This document shows positions 36,795-47,824 of a stretch of 64,000 nt of DNA, one piece after another (positions within the stretch are counted from its first letter, which is position 1; every line of letters starts with the position of its first letter). The translations under genes and the position numbers were made by a program. Origin of the DNA: Stereum hirsutum FP-91666 SS1 (taxonomy: Eukaryota > Basidiomycota > Agaricomycetes > Russulales > Stereaceae). A model generated the notes under the pieces. It was not told where the DNA came from. It did no database searches and saw only the letters and a list, made by a program, of their open reading frames with translations. Location: positions 1,063,712-1,127,711 of the forward strand of contig NW_006763134.1 of assembly GCF_000264905.1 (NCBI RefSeq). The letters run 5' to 3'.

Positions 36795-39700
36795 ATGGAT
36801 GGAGAAGACCCGAACTCTTTGCTATTGCCCGAAATTCACGTCGACCTTCCCCCGACAAGCTCGACCTCGAACTCACTCGATTGGGACGACCTTCGGGCAC
36901 GGAGTCTGCGTCCTGGCGGGTTCGGTAAGGAGAGGGCGACGATATGGTGCGTCCCATCCACACTCGCCTCTAACGACCGTGCTTACTTACCTGCACACAG
37001 GCCCCAACTCTTATGCGTTTCACCACAACCGTCGACAGAGACAGAGACAGAGGAGGAACATGAACTCGAGCCACACCCTGACGAGCGACAGATCAAGCTG
37101 GACACGGACAGGAGCTTCGTGCTTTACCCAGTAGGTGATTCCCCTCTTCATTTCTCCCTCTTCTTCCCATTCGTCTGAACCACATAATATGATTCTGAAC
37201 GCGGATGATGGTCATAGATGAGTCCATGACAGACCGCGTGCAACGACAACAAGAGCTCAATGCGCTCCTTACGAGTATATTCCGGAGACATCCTGGCTTG
37301 AGTTACTTCCAGGTCTGTTCTCCTCCTACCCTACCCTACCCTTCATACATCCTACATGTCCTGTGTGCTTTGCTAATCATAATCAATCACGCCGCTAACC
37401 AGGGCTACCACGACATCATCACCGTCCTGCTCCTCACCCTCCCTCCGCCCCTCCGTCTCCCCGCCGCTGAGAAATTGAGTCTGCACAGGCTAAGGGATTC
37501 GATGGGCAAGACTCTGGAGCCGTTGATTGGATTGCTTAGGTCCGTCTTTTTTGCTCATTTCGTCATTCAATCATAGTCTTGTGGTCCACTCATTGTATGC
37601 ACGCAAAAAAAAACTGACATGACATGACATGACACCGTTCATCTAGGATCCTCCAACGTCTCCTCCGTCTCGCAGACCCGGCCTATGCGTCCCTCCTCGA
37701 ACAGTACGTCCCTCCCTCCCCTCCCCCCCTCTTCTCCTTCCCCTCTCTCCTTCCCCTTCCCTCTCCCTCCCTTCTTCTCCCCCCTCCCCCCACTAACCCC
37801 CCCACCCCCAAACAGATCCTCCCCCCTCCCCTACCCCCTCCTCTCCCCCCTCCTCACCCTCTTCTCGCACGACATCCCCACCCTGCCCCACATCCAACAC
37901 ATATTCGACTATTTACTGTGTAGGCCGCCGCTTGCGGTGGTTTATCTTGCGGCGGCGGTGGTGATGGAGGGGGAGAGTGGGAGGAGGGGGAGGGTGGAGG
38001 GGGTTTTTGGGGTGGGGAGGACGTGTCGGCGTGCGCGGTCGCGGGAAGGTCAGGGTGCGGGTGGAGAGAGGACTTGTCGGCGTGCTAGTAGTGCAGGAGG
38101 GGATGGGGACGGGGATAGGAATGGGGATGGGGATGGGGATGGGGATGGGGAGGAAGAGGAAGAGGAAGAGAGGGATGTGGGGATGGTGTTTAGTTTGTTG
38201 GCGGGGGTGCCGGAGATGTGGGATGGCGAGGACGAGGACGAGGATATCGACTTCGACGCCGACGAGAACGAGGAAGGCGGGGACGCGGAGGGCGAGGATG
38301 CTGTGGAGAAAGGGAAAGACGAACCAGAAGAAATCATCTCCCTCGACTCCGAAAGCGTCACAGACGATCAGCATCACAGTCCCGAGCACGAACACGAACA
38401 CGACCAGAACTCTCAAAACTCTCGATCTTCCTCACCACTGATACCGACACAAATACCCCATCCGGACGATACCCTCCTCAACGACGACACCACCGCCTTC
38501 TCCGACGAGTCGCATCCACATCCACAATCCGACACAGACGGGGAGACGGAGGGAGAGGGAGAGATAACCCTCGTCGGGACTTCGCCGTCGCCGTTCGTAG
38601 ATACAGAGGATCTAGCCGACGAGATGAAGGTCAAGGTCAAACCTGTACCACCACCGTCACTAGGAGTAGACCCCGTCGTTACGGATGTTCGGGCGGTCGG
38701 GATCGAAGGCGGTAACAAGGCTGAGTCTGCTGGTCCGCCTGGGTTGGGAAAAGTGGTGGAGGTGGAGGTGGAGGTGGATGCGGAGGAGGTGGAGGGTGAG
38801 ACGACTGCTGGTTCGTCTGGGGTGGTGGAGGTGGAGGTGGAGGTGGAGGACCCAGATAGGAAGGAAGAGGAAGTGGGAGAAGAGGAAGAGGAAGAGGAAG
38901 AGAGAGGAGTCGACCCGGCCGATATACCCCTTCCCCACTCTCGCGCACCGTCTTCTTCGCGTTCGCGTTCACGTCCACCGCCACCAGTCACCGTCACTAA
39001 ATCCGCACCTCGCTCCCGATCGTCCTCTTCCAAATCTACGCCCAATCCCACATCTACGCCTAATCCCAAACCGAAACCAAACACCACACCCAAACGCAAG
39101 CCACAATCAAAGAAAAAACCGCGTCCCCCACTAACCCTCACCTCCCTCCTCACCCAATCCGACGCTCTCATGGCCCAATACCCGCCCTCGCACCCCGCGC
39201 TGCATCTCCACGAAACCATGGGTCCGAAGAGCGTCGTGCGGACTTGGGCGGAGCACGATTTTTCACTGGGGACGACGTCTGCTTCTTCTTCTTCTGGTGG
39301 TGGCAATGGAGGTCAAGCCGTCATGAGCGATGGGCATGTCCTGAGCGATGCAGAATGCGAAGAGATAGTGAGGAGTGGGAAGATTGAGGATGTCGTTCTT
39401 CCCTGGGATCCATCCATGGACGAACCCGAGCAACCTTCTTCTGGGCGCGATGGCGACTCGGACTCTGAGAGCGAGGGCGAGGGCGAGGAGCATGAAAGGT
39501 CGTGGTTCGGGCTCGGGGCACTCGTTCGCCGTCCGCATCTCCGTCATCGTCACGGACACGGTCGTCGTCCGTCCACCTCACATCCGGACGAGAAGGGCGA
39601 GAAGAGTGAGAGTGAGAAGGCGGGACCTAAAGAGAAGAAAGGCAAGCCCAAACGACCCCGGCGCAAGCTCCGAAAACAACATCGCCCCTTCTTCGGTGCG

Positions 39701-39913
39701 CCCCGTGGAGTCGAGTTCGATAGACGAACGATGATCGCGGGCGCGGCGTTGGTGCTTGGGGTCGCTATGGCGGTTTATGCGTCGAGGGGTGGCGGTGGCG
39801 GTGGTGGTGGTGGGTATGGGAGGGGGAGGATGGGCGGTGTGGGCGGGTTGGTGGGGGTTTTGGGGGAGATGTTTGGGGGTGAGGTGGGGGGTGGGAGGGG
39901 ATTTGGGATGTAG
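36795..39913 (+). CDS. TBC-domain Rab GAP, Gyp8/TBC1D20 type
   Basis: Rab GTPase-activating protein. ATG 36795 (MDGEDPNSLLLPEIHVDLPP). Across the first exons the TBC domain shows the arginine finger I-x-x-D-x-x-R (IKLDTDR), then the glutamine finger in HPGLSYFQGYHDIITVLLL. AAEKLSLHRLRDSMGKTLEP and LLSPLLTLFSHDIPTLPHIQ follow. These are the motifs of human TBC1D20 and yeast Gyp8, ER-anchored GAPs for Rab1/Ypt1. From about 38100 a very long single exon encodes acidic Glu/Asp/Gly and Ser/Pro low-complexity sequence with basic patches. Near the end is one transmembrane helix (RTMIAGAALVLGVAMAVYAS), then a poly-Gly/Arg/Met tail. The helix near the C-terminus fits an ER tail-anchored protein. Both catalytic residues are present. 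The disordered insert (over 550 residues) is much longer than in animal TBC1D20, if the long exon is translated as read. Confidence 0.82.
37615..37634. repeat. (TGACA)4 microsatellite
   Basis: Four perfect TGACA copies just before the last 3' splice site region of a TBC-gene intron. They could supply multiple branch-point-like CTGAC/ATGAC elements. Confidence 0.8.
38099..38150 (+). repeat. GGGGAT hexamer repeat, coding
   Basis: Imperfect tandem GGGGATs read in frame as an alternating Asp-Gly run in the TBC protein. The G-run spacing could allow G-quadruplex formation. Confidence 0.7.
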
Positions 39914-41018
39914 GGTGAGGTAAGGTACGGGGGGGTGAATGCCTGAGAGGGAGATGGATGTCGCGGGAGGAGAGAGGGTGAGATGCAGGATCTTCGGCGG
40001 CGAAGGTCTTGAGACTCGGGAGGAGGACGGTGGGGGCGTACCCGTACACTATGCACATTCTAGTCTACTTATGCATCTTGGACAGCTATAACATATGTGG
40101 ATTACTTATACCCCAGGGATTTCCACCCGTGACCTGGCTCGCCTCAGCAGAGTTTGAGAAATACGGCACGGGTGTGGGTGGTATAAGTCTACGAGCGCCC
40201 GAAACGAACGGGGGCTCTAGATAGCTACTCGAAGGACTTTGTGATTCTTCGAGTTCGTTTTGGTTGTCGACCATTCAGAGCAATTGGTGGAAGTAATTTG
40301 GTCTTGGGTAAGCGTTGACATGGGGCCCTATAGCTACTGGCGCTCAGCCGTCACGGTATTCGACCCATACGTGCCACGGTACCACCAAAATCAATGCAGA
40401 GTAATAGGAAAAACCTGCGTGGTCCGTCTAGCAGGGGCTTGGATTGGAAACCATCTAGGAGAGATATCGAAATGGTACTGGTTCGGTGGGAGGCTGTAAG
40501 CAAGTTACCATGGTCAACCGCTGGCACAACAGCATATACTCGCTCATAACTAGCGGTGTTAACGCCAGTGTTAAGCCTATGGCGGTCAGAGGATATGTTT
40601 CGCGTAGCATAGAAAATGGAAAACAAATCTGACCCCGGCTTTGTGCTCGACTGTCGTCCGTTCAAGCAGTGCTCTCTGGGGTCGGCACACGTATCGCTCC
40701 GAGTCGACGCCGCTGAAGACCAAATTCTTCGGACATGATGCTTTCCCTCAAAACAATCAGATTGAACACAGAAGATGTGATAGTTCCATTATAGTCTCGC
40801 TACACCCCCTAGTAGTCGTACATTGAAAGATAAAAAAAAAAACCCAAATAAAAATACAACAACAACGTTCGAATCATCGCCTATTGTCCCACGTCAGCGG
40901 CCGATAGTACGTGTATCTATTATGTTCGTTCTCGCAAACTGTCCATGGGTCCTGGGCGTAGTCACGGTGTTGACTGATTCCAGACACTGGATTCGAATCG
41001 AACGAACAGTGTTCAGCC
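39914..41018. other. Intergenic, no gene
   Basis: No coding pattern. There is an A-rich run at about 40831-40842. Confidence 0.5.
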
Positions 41019-42356
41019 TTACAGCCTTGGAGGAAAAGAGTAGTGTGCGGACGTACTAATTCTGAGATTCTTGAGCATAGGGCGTATCGTAGTCCAGCGG
41101 TCGACGATCTCCTCGGACCGTTCGGGATCCTTGCGCGCCAGCAGCGTGTTCGCAGTGAAGTCGATCGAATGGAGTCTCTGGAAACGAGGCAATACTGCCT
41201 CCAACTCGGCCAAGCAGGAGTCCTGTACAGGGCCAGAGCGGTGAAAAGTCAGGCTCAGGTATCGGCGATTGGGGTGCAATAGGGAGAAGGAGCACTCACG
41301 TCTGGCTCGACTCGTTTCTCGCGCTTCCATGGGCCGGGAAGCTTAGCGCGGTATCGAACGTTCAAGAACTCGAGTTGAGGCGCGATTTTCGCCAAGTATT
41401 CGAGGACTGGTTCGATCGTCAAAGGGGATCCTGGGGCTCCACGTACGTACGATAGGTGTTTGATACTTTGCGGCAACATCATCATCTTCTCGTCCCTGTC
41501 CACGTTATTCTGACCGGGCATCCAGACCTCGACGACGCTAAGAGAAGGAAGAGCTGTCCCAAAGCAGTAGAAGTAGAAGGCCGGCCCCGAGAAAATCTCC
41601 AGCTTAGGCAGCGATAGAGCAACAGGCATCGTTCCCCGGTCATCTTCGAGATGGTATATCGGCGAAGAAATGTTGCCGATGTTGACATCGACGAGCTCGG
41701 GGTGCTTGTTTAGAAACGCGCATAGGACGACGTGGTTGACCTTGGGGACGCGCAACCAGAACATTCGTAGATTCTTCAGCTTGGCTCCGCGAAAGAAATT
41801 GACCGGGCTGATGGCATTGGGCCAATTGATGGACAGATGGTCGGAGTGTATGTCTAAGGTGACGATGTTCGGCACGCAGTCGTTGCGGAAGATACTGCCG
41901 AATGCTTCGGCGAAGGTCGCACCAAGCTCGTCAGAATGCGTCTCCAGGAATTGGTAGCTAATAGCGTGTAAGAAGTTTTGATTAGATGATCTGCGAGGAA
42001 GAGGGATGCATGCGGATTCCCGACCTGAAATCATAAATGGCGAGGAACTGGACATGTTCGCCATGCTCGAGGGGACCGAGGAAGGCCTTGCAAATACGTT
42101 CGACCCGCTTTACGTCGTCGGCGGTGAAATGAAGACCCCCGCAGAAGATCTTCGTGGCAAAGTATATAGGTCGAGAGTAGACGGCGCAGAGGAGTTGAGA
42201 TGTTGCCTTGAGTGCAGGGACGTCTTCCTCGCAAAAGCGCCCAAGCTCTAGGAGGAGCTCCGGAGGGAGGCGCAGGAGGGGAGGCGCTCTGCGGACGAAC
42301 CTAGGGCTTTTGCGTGTCCGGAGGACCTGGACTTGGGATCGCTTTCGTTTTCCCAT
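41019..42356 (-). CDS. F-box-like protein with leucine-rich C-terminal part
   Basis: Minus-strand gene from ATG 42356 (MGKRKRSQVQVLRTRKSPRF, a basic N-terminus). Residues about 25-75 read like an F-box-like motif: LLRLPPELLLELGRFCEEDV then PALKATSQLLCAVYSRPIYF. After an intron near 42030-41960 come irregular leucine-rich stretches: VPNIVTLDIHSDHLSINW, GAKLKNLRMFWLRVPKVNHV, LPKLEIFSGPAFYFYCFG, LPSLSVVEVW and PQSIKHLSYV. An intron near 41300 precedes LAELEAVLPRFQRLHSIDFT. Such Agaricomycete proteins may recruit substrates to SCF ubiquitin ligases, but partners are unknown. The 3' end is uncertain: AATTA/GTACGT at about 41050 could be a donor leading to a small last exon below 41000; otherwise the frame runs to the stop at 41019. 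Confidence 0.7.
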
Positions 42357-42723
42357 TGTGGAGTGTCTTGAAGAAGGTGTAGTGCGTCTATCGAGGTGTG
42401 TGAAGGAAAGGGATGTTGGAGCTCGTAAGGTGTGACGTGAAAGGGAAAGACGTCGTCTGCTCATCGATGCCTCGACCGGACGCAGAATCTGAGTTTGAAC
42501 ACGACACGGTCGTACGGCGTCCCCGTCCCCACACTTCGGCGGTGGAGAGATATCGTCTCGGAAGTCGTATACGCAGACTGCATTCTGAAGATTGAACAGG
42601 TCAGGAATGACATTATAGACCAATGGAGGCAGGAACTTGCCTTGGGTGGTCCCAAATTCATCTCTGTTGTAACTCAATCGACGAGGGAACCCGACAATCG
42701 CGACAGGGAGGGATGAGCCACAC

Positions 42724-43340
42724 TCAGGTAACGCCACCCCAGTCATCGCGACAGGCTATTCCACCCGGACATTTCCCCCAGATATGATCTTGCTTCCACT
42801 GGCGCATGAATAAAGTTTGGCTGTGACTGTTCCTCCAATCGTCCTTTCTAACGCGCCTCATCCACATCTCAGAGCACTCCATCGACCCGAGCTCATAGGC
42901 TTTCGAGCTTTCTATGAGGCCAGCAGCGGAAAGGGTGCATTTTTTCGGACTCTTGACTACCATGGTCGAATGTCCGAAAAGCAGGAACAGGTCCAGAGGT
43001 TGAGGGCCGATCAATTCATGAGGATGCTTGACAAGCTATATCATGACAGTACGTGAGCACCACAGTAATTGGATGGGTAGAATGCTACGTACGTACGCCA
43101 TCCAGATCGGCAGTAACTCATCGGGGAAGACTAGGTGTTTAGAGTAGAGCTGCGAGGCGGGTATAATGTCTTCTGTGCACCAAGGCAGGCGAGGGCGGTC
43201 GACTCCACCATGACATACATGATCCAAAGTTGAGGAGATGCGAGCCTCACCTTGCTCCCAAAGGCGAAAGATACTTGACGAGATGGGGTGACCGATACAT
43301 GATACATGCTTTGTGGAGGGGCTTCTGGATATATTCATGG
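42724..43340 (-). pseudogene. DUF6533 gene fragment (module 1, 3' part)
   Basis: The minus strand is similar to the 3' end of the DUF6533 gene at 45128-46945. Both have an LLPIWMAY-type exon end just before a GTACGT/GTAAGT donor, then an exon with LNL.TCSC.. and a PLGHSM/FGHSTMV-like stretch. In this copy the frame equivalent to LLINRLVLNLKTC is interrupted by a TGA after ILMN (about 43016), and the N-terminal seven-helix part is missing. I read it as a truncated, inactivated duplicate. The plus strand also has an open frame here, but its similarity to the other copy is just the reverse of the same alignment. Confidence 0.55.
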
Positions 43341-43710
43341 GCTATTCCTGCTCTTTCTCCCATTTTTTTATTGGAGCTCTTGGCTCGACCGAGTCGCTGA
43401 TTGTTCGATGAGCGTAGACGAAAGCATTAGTACAGGCAAACGCGCAGAGCGCTTGGGATCATACCAATACCTTCTCCTGTCCTAGGAAACTCTACCTGGC
43501 GTCCCGCCATGGGGCAACATTTCATTTTATTCACTATCCCGGATCTGATGGAGGATTTGCATCTATCCTGATACTCAATGGTGGTGAGTAGATGGTTAGT
43601 ACAGATTAGCATGCTCTGAACGCTTGCACTGAGCTCGAAGGCTTCATTTTTAATAGTCATCTCTCGTCCATATTGTACATGCATCTGATCCTATTAATAT
43701 GTTGTCGACT

Positions 43711-43823
43711 CATCTAGAGTTCACATATACCGGCAGACAAGATGGGTTTGCGGGGAGCAAACAGAAGACTTCGACGCCATCCGCAAACCCATCTTGTCTG
43801 CCGGTATATGTGAACTCTAGATG
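43711..43823. repeat. Perfect 43-bp inverted repeat with 27-nt spacer
   Basis: Left arm 43711-43753 (begins CATCTAGAGTTCACATATAC) is the exact reverse complement of the right arm 43781-43823. Spacer 43754-43780. It lies at the 3' side of the damaged kinase copy; the sister module near 47795-47815 has a related CATCTAGA.TTCACA string only once. Confidence 0.95.
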
Positions 43824-43838
43824 GATCATCAATGGCAC

Positions 43839-44632
43839 TCACTTTCCCCTTCTCATCGGAGACGTCGACTTCGGACTCCTCCTTCCCGCCTCGAATGATT
43901 CAATCTTACTCGAACCGTACCAGTTTCCCCCCTCTGCGATATCGGCGTGGTTCGCCCATCCAAGCGTGGTGCCCCTGCCGTTTATACGCACAGCGAGAAC
44001 GGGAGTCAAAATCGGTAACGATTGACGTAGGAGTAAAGTCGACCAAGATGTTCCGTGGGTCAACGTCACCCTACACAACAGCAAAGGACATCACAGTCAG
44101 CTTTTCGTAAGTGGCCAACATAGGATAACGAAATGGGAGGGCGTACGTGCACAAGTCCAAACCCATGAAGACGCTCGAGATCAAGCTTTATTCCATCGAG
44201 AAGACGTCGAAGGGATCACCATCTTTGACTGTTGTATCCAGCGTCTTCCCGTGTCGTTGGAGGAGCATACCACTAGACAAACCATCCTTGTGAACATATC
44301 CAAAATACTCTCAAACATTCCTATGTGGTCCATAGTCCGCGCCACGTCAAGTCCGTCTCCACAAGCATGCTCTCCGGAATCGACAGACCCCAGTCTATCG
44401 GTCTATACTGCTTGATGAATGTTTTGTTGGGGAGTTGGAAGGAGGCTGGAGTAATTTCAGAGGGGATAGCAGGGTAGTAAAAAGACCTAGGTATCTTGAG
44501 GAGACTGGGATGGGGTTGGTTTTGTTTTTGCCAGTAGGAAGGTTCCATCGAGAGGTATCGGTAGTGGAAATAATCTTGGCCGTCGGTCCAGAGAAGGAAT
44601 CCAAGAAATGAAGTGACCACGATTTCGTTCAT
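43839..44632 (-). pseudogene. Fungal-type kinase-like gene, module 1 (frameshifted)
   Basis: Minus-strand remnants of a protein-kinase-like gene. N-lobe-like sequence is read at about 44440-44340 (LPNKTFIKQYRPIDWG, then PESMLVETDL). At about 44180-44145, KLDLERLHGFGLVH runs into a GTACG donor. After the intron the catalytic loop reads GDVDPRNILVDFTPTSIVTD and the metal-binding DFG position DFDS (about 44078-44005). Just downstream the frame slips: the expected GRGTTLGWANHADIAEGGNWYG block is in another frame, so there is a small indel. The catalytic loop is kept here, unlike in the sister copy. Stops also break the part between N-lobe and loop. Probably non-functional, though a revised exon structure could rescue part of it. 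Confidence 0.6.
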
Positions 44633-44639
44633 GCCTCAA

Positions 44640-45127
44640 ATTTGAGGACGAGGAGGCGTAGGGGGCTTTTTTTGGTTGAAAGTGTCCAGCCAGGTTCTTC
44701 GGTTGCAGGGACCTGACCCGGCCCGGAACCAAGGTTTCGCTCAATTGGGTGTCAACCTGTGGTTTCACATAACTGACGGTGTTCAGCGTCATGACTCGAA
44801 GTGGGACTTCGCGGAATGATTTATACCATGGTCTCGCGAACATATTTATGTTACCATAGCCCACGAACCACGAATCGTTCGGAGTTGGCAAGGAGTTGGA
44901 GCCACACTCAGACTGGCATGAAGCGGAAAGTGAACATCCTATCGTGTCACAGGTACATGTTTTACACAGCAGGCCCTCCTCTCAACTCAAGAATACCTCG
45001 CCACATTGACCACACAGCGTTCTAGGTATGTGCTTTTTCCTGGGATTATACTGCTTTCATCAGTCCGTAATTACTTATGAACGTTCTTCGAGTTGCCAAA
45101 GACGTGCCCTCTAGCACCTGACTCAGG
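44640..45127. other. Spacer between kinase module 1 and the DUF6533 gene
   Basis: No gene recognised beyond possible upstream kinase remnants to about 44890. Confidence 0.4.
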
Positions 45128-46945
45128 CTAATGCCAATCGATCTGATTGCAGGCTCGCTCCATTGACCCAAATTCGCCAGCATCTTGGCCACTTCTGAAG
45201 TCGATCGGGGAGGGGGTAAGTGCGCTCGAATTATTGTCGACTGTCATTGAATGGCCTAATGGGAGAGAGCAAGAGCAGGTCTTAAGGTTAAGTACCAGCC
45301 GGTTTATAAGGAGGTTGGGCAAGCTATATCAAGAGTTCTTCAGTGCCGTTCTAGATGCACGGATAGGATAGTGACTTACGCCATCCAAATCGGCAGTAGA
45401 AGGTCGAAGAATATTGAGTGTTTAGGAGAGTACTGGGAAGAGTGTAGCTCGTCGTCAGTACTGCAGGAGACAAGGGTGTGTGAGGATGGTGCGGAGTCGC
45501 GGCATGCACGGCACAGAGCTGAAGTGGTAGTGCGACTGACCTTGCCGCCAACGATGAGGGATACCTAGCGTGTTGGAAACGAGAAGAAGAAAACATAGAT
45601 GATGACCGGCTTCTTAGATGAACGCATAGGAAAGGTACGCACCACACCCATAACGATCATAGCAGACGACAAAGCGATCATAATGCTGGGATAGATAAAT
45701 ATCACAGCGGGTTCTTCAATACGCATGACTGATCAAGCAGAGATGTACCCACACGAAGTAGAAAATACCTTGAGATCGGGGGTTAGAATCAGCGATGGAT
45801 GGTACGGGCGATCAAAACTACTTGGGCCTACCATCACGAAGAAGGACTTGGAGCACGGTAAACCGACCAAAACGACGCATGGCCGAAACATGGTCATGAC
45901 TTCTTCGGTATGTCAGAGTGGCGATGAATAGGTCAAATGTGAAGCACAGAGCCGGGTTTATGATCTGTCGGCCTAGTTTGACAACAAAGATTCCGGTCAT
46001 CGGTGAGGCGTAGGTTTGGCACGGTACCGGCTGCTGACTTTCCACGTACCGCTGTTGAAAGACGTTGCATCAGTAGGAGAACACTTTTCATCAGTCGTTG
46101 GCCCTTACACTACGAACAAGATTGGCTCTGGCGTCAGCAGATGACATCTTGATGCTGTTCCGAACATGCTGTTGACACCTCTCGTGGGAGTTTGTAGGAA
46201 GAAGTCGAGCTGCTCATCAAATATCGTTGTTAGCGCAGGGATGCTGAGAATCGTATGAGGATTCACCTACATAGAAAGATAAGATGACCCGGAGAGTCAC
46301 AAAGATGGAAGAAACGATCACCACTGTTTTGCGTCTTTCGTACAGAGCATATACCCTCAGAGACATGATGGCTTCGGGTGCGAAGAGTCAGTGATCATGA
46401 TCCACGTAACCGGTGATGTATAGGTCGCTATTCTCTCACCTCCAGATAAGCATGTCCCAACGGGTATGAGAAGTTGCATTATATATCCGAGACACTTACA
46501 GCTACGAAATTTGAGGTCAATCTCCGACTCTTCTGGGAAACATACTAGCGACTCACGTATGATCTGAGCTATCGCCAGGAAGAGTGGCTATGCACCAGAG
46601 TGATAGATACATGAGAAACATATATCGATTGAGGAGGAAGACGATGGAGCAGAAATTGGGTTTGTGGGACCAGACAACGGACACTTCAGCGGGAAGGGTT
46701 GCCACAAAGTCAACCAGCCACAGCGCTACAACGTCAAATAGTGAATACATCTGAGCAACAAGATAAAGAGTGGGTGCGCACTAGTAGCCGTCACTAGAGC
46801 GTAGTTGCCGATCATCCTGGTAGGTTGCAAAGGTGATAAGTCAGTTTATTGAACGCACGCAGGTTGAACCCTTGTGGCGGATAACCTACCAAAGCTCTCT
46901 GGCGAAGATTTCCTCTGACGAGACGTGGATCTTGTCAAATACCAT
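45128..46945 (-). CDS. DUF6533 multi-pass membrane protein
   Basis: Seven-helix-type Agaricomycete protein of unknown function. ATG 46945 (MVFDKIHVSSEEIFARELW). After two introns the defining DUF6533 segment appears at about 46750-46560: SLFDVVALWLVDFVATLPAE, VSVVWSHKPNFCSIVFLLNR, YMFLMYLSLW. It is followed by a cysteine-containing exon (KCLGYIMQLLIPVGTCLSG), the typical MSLRVYALYERRKTVVIVSS at about 46365, FDLFIATLTYRR at about 45945, VLQVLLRDG at about 45850, IFYFVWVHLC and IFIYPSIMIALSSAMIVMG, and LLPIWMA / NLLINRLVLNLKTC near the C-terminus. The stop TAG is at 45128. The exon chain between about 45600 and 45400 is not certain. All characteristic helices are present, so this copy is probably functional, in contrast to the fragment at 42.7-43.3 kb. 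Confidence 0.72.
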
Positions 46946-47824
46946 GGTGCTTTGATTCGAAGGCTTTGGCAGAAGGCGTGCGTTGAGTCTCTAGGGTGTA
47001 ATTAAACGTATACACCAAGGCATGAGAACGTTATATACAATCTTGCATCTATGGAACTCTTGTCAGGTAGTGGCGTCTCAATGACAGGAAGCACAGACCT
47101 AGTACCCAGGAAATACAATAGCTGTGACCGGTACCACAGTTTCCCGAAGTGGACGCCTGTTGTGTAACATTGTGTATTTGGTGAGTCCATTATGTATTCG
47201 GCGAGTCAAGCTAGTAGTTTGTACGATGTTCACCGTAGCGGGCTTGTTCATTGTGATCAAGACATCGTTGTGACGCATACTAGTCCTTGTACTCGCGTGG
47301 CCGTCACATGCTGGGCTGTAGAGACTCGGTGAGTTTGCATATCAGTACGGTCTTCTATGCTCTGCAAAATTAATCAGTGTCCTGCCATGAGAGAAAGTGA
47401 AAAGTTTCAGTTCGATCAGTCTGATGCTGCGAGCTGAAGAACTGCTGTGAAACGAGAGGGAAAAAAATGACGAGAAGGGTGGATCCGAAGTGGTTGGCGG
47501 GAAAAAAGAAGAAGTGGGAGGATATAACATGATGCTGTGGTTGGCGTACGAAAATAGTGAGGTGTATACATCGCCTTTACGGTCCGAAGAAGGCGTCAAC
47601 CATTGGAGGGAGCATGGAGGTTAGCCTGATGCGCGAAACAGTCCCAACCGACTTGTGGAGTTGTATCCAGCGGAAGAAGAATATGCAGGTATGGTCAATG
47701 AGAGACGGAGCGCTTGTGTTTAGCCCGGATTGTACTTCGTTCTCAATTGGTCTACCTCGTTCACATTTTTCATGCATCTGATTCCATCTCATCAGCTCAT
47801 CTAGATTTCACAGACAGTCCGATA
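46946..47824. other. Spacer upstream of the DUF6533 gene
   Basis: No gene recognised. At 47180-47211 the string GTGTATTTGGTGAGTC / ATGTATTCGGCGAGTC is a short direct repeat. Confidence 0.45.

Noticed and set aside
37685..38441. Large overlapping frames on both strands in the TBC gene
   Set aside because: Low-complexity DNA of short period is open in several frames; only the + frame connects with the TBC domain and membrane helix.
42817..43056. Plus-strand open frame resembling the plus-strand frame at 45147-45371
   Set aside because: The similarity is the reverse complement of the DUF6533 3' exon, which makes sense on the minus strand with proper splice sites.
43711..43823. Inverted repeat as a bacterial-style terminator or MITE
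   Set aside because: No T-run, no target-site duplication and no terminal motifs of a known transposon; recorded only as a repeat.
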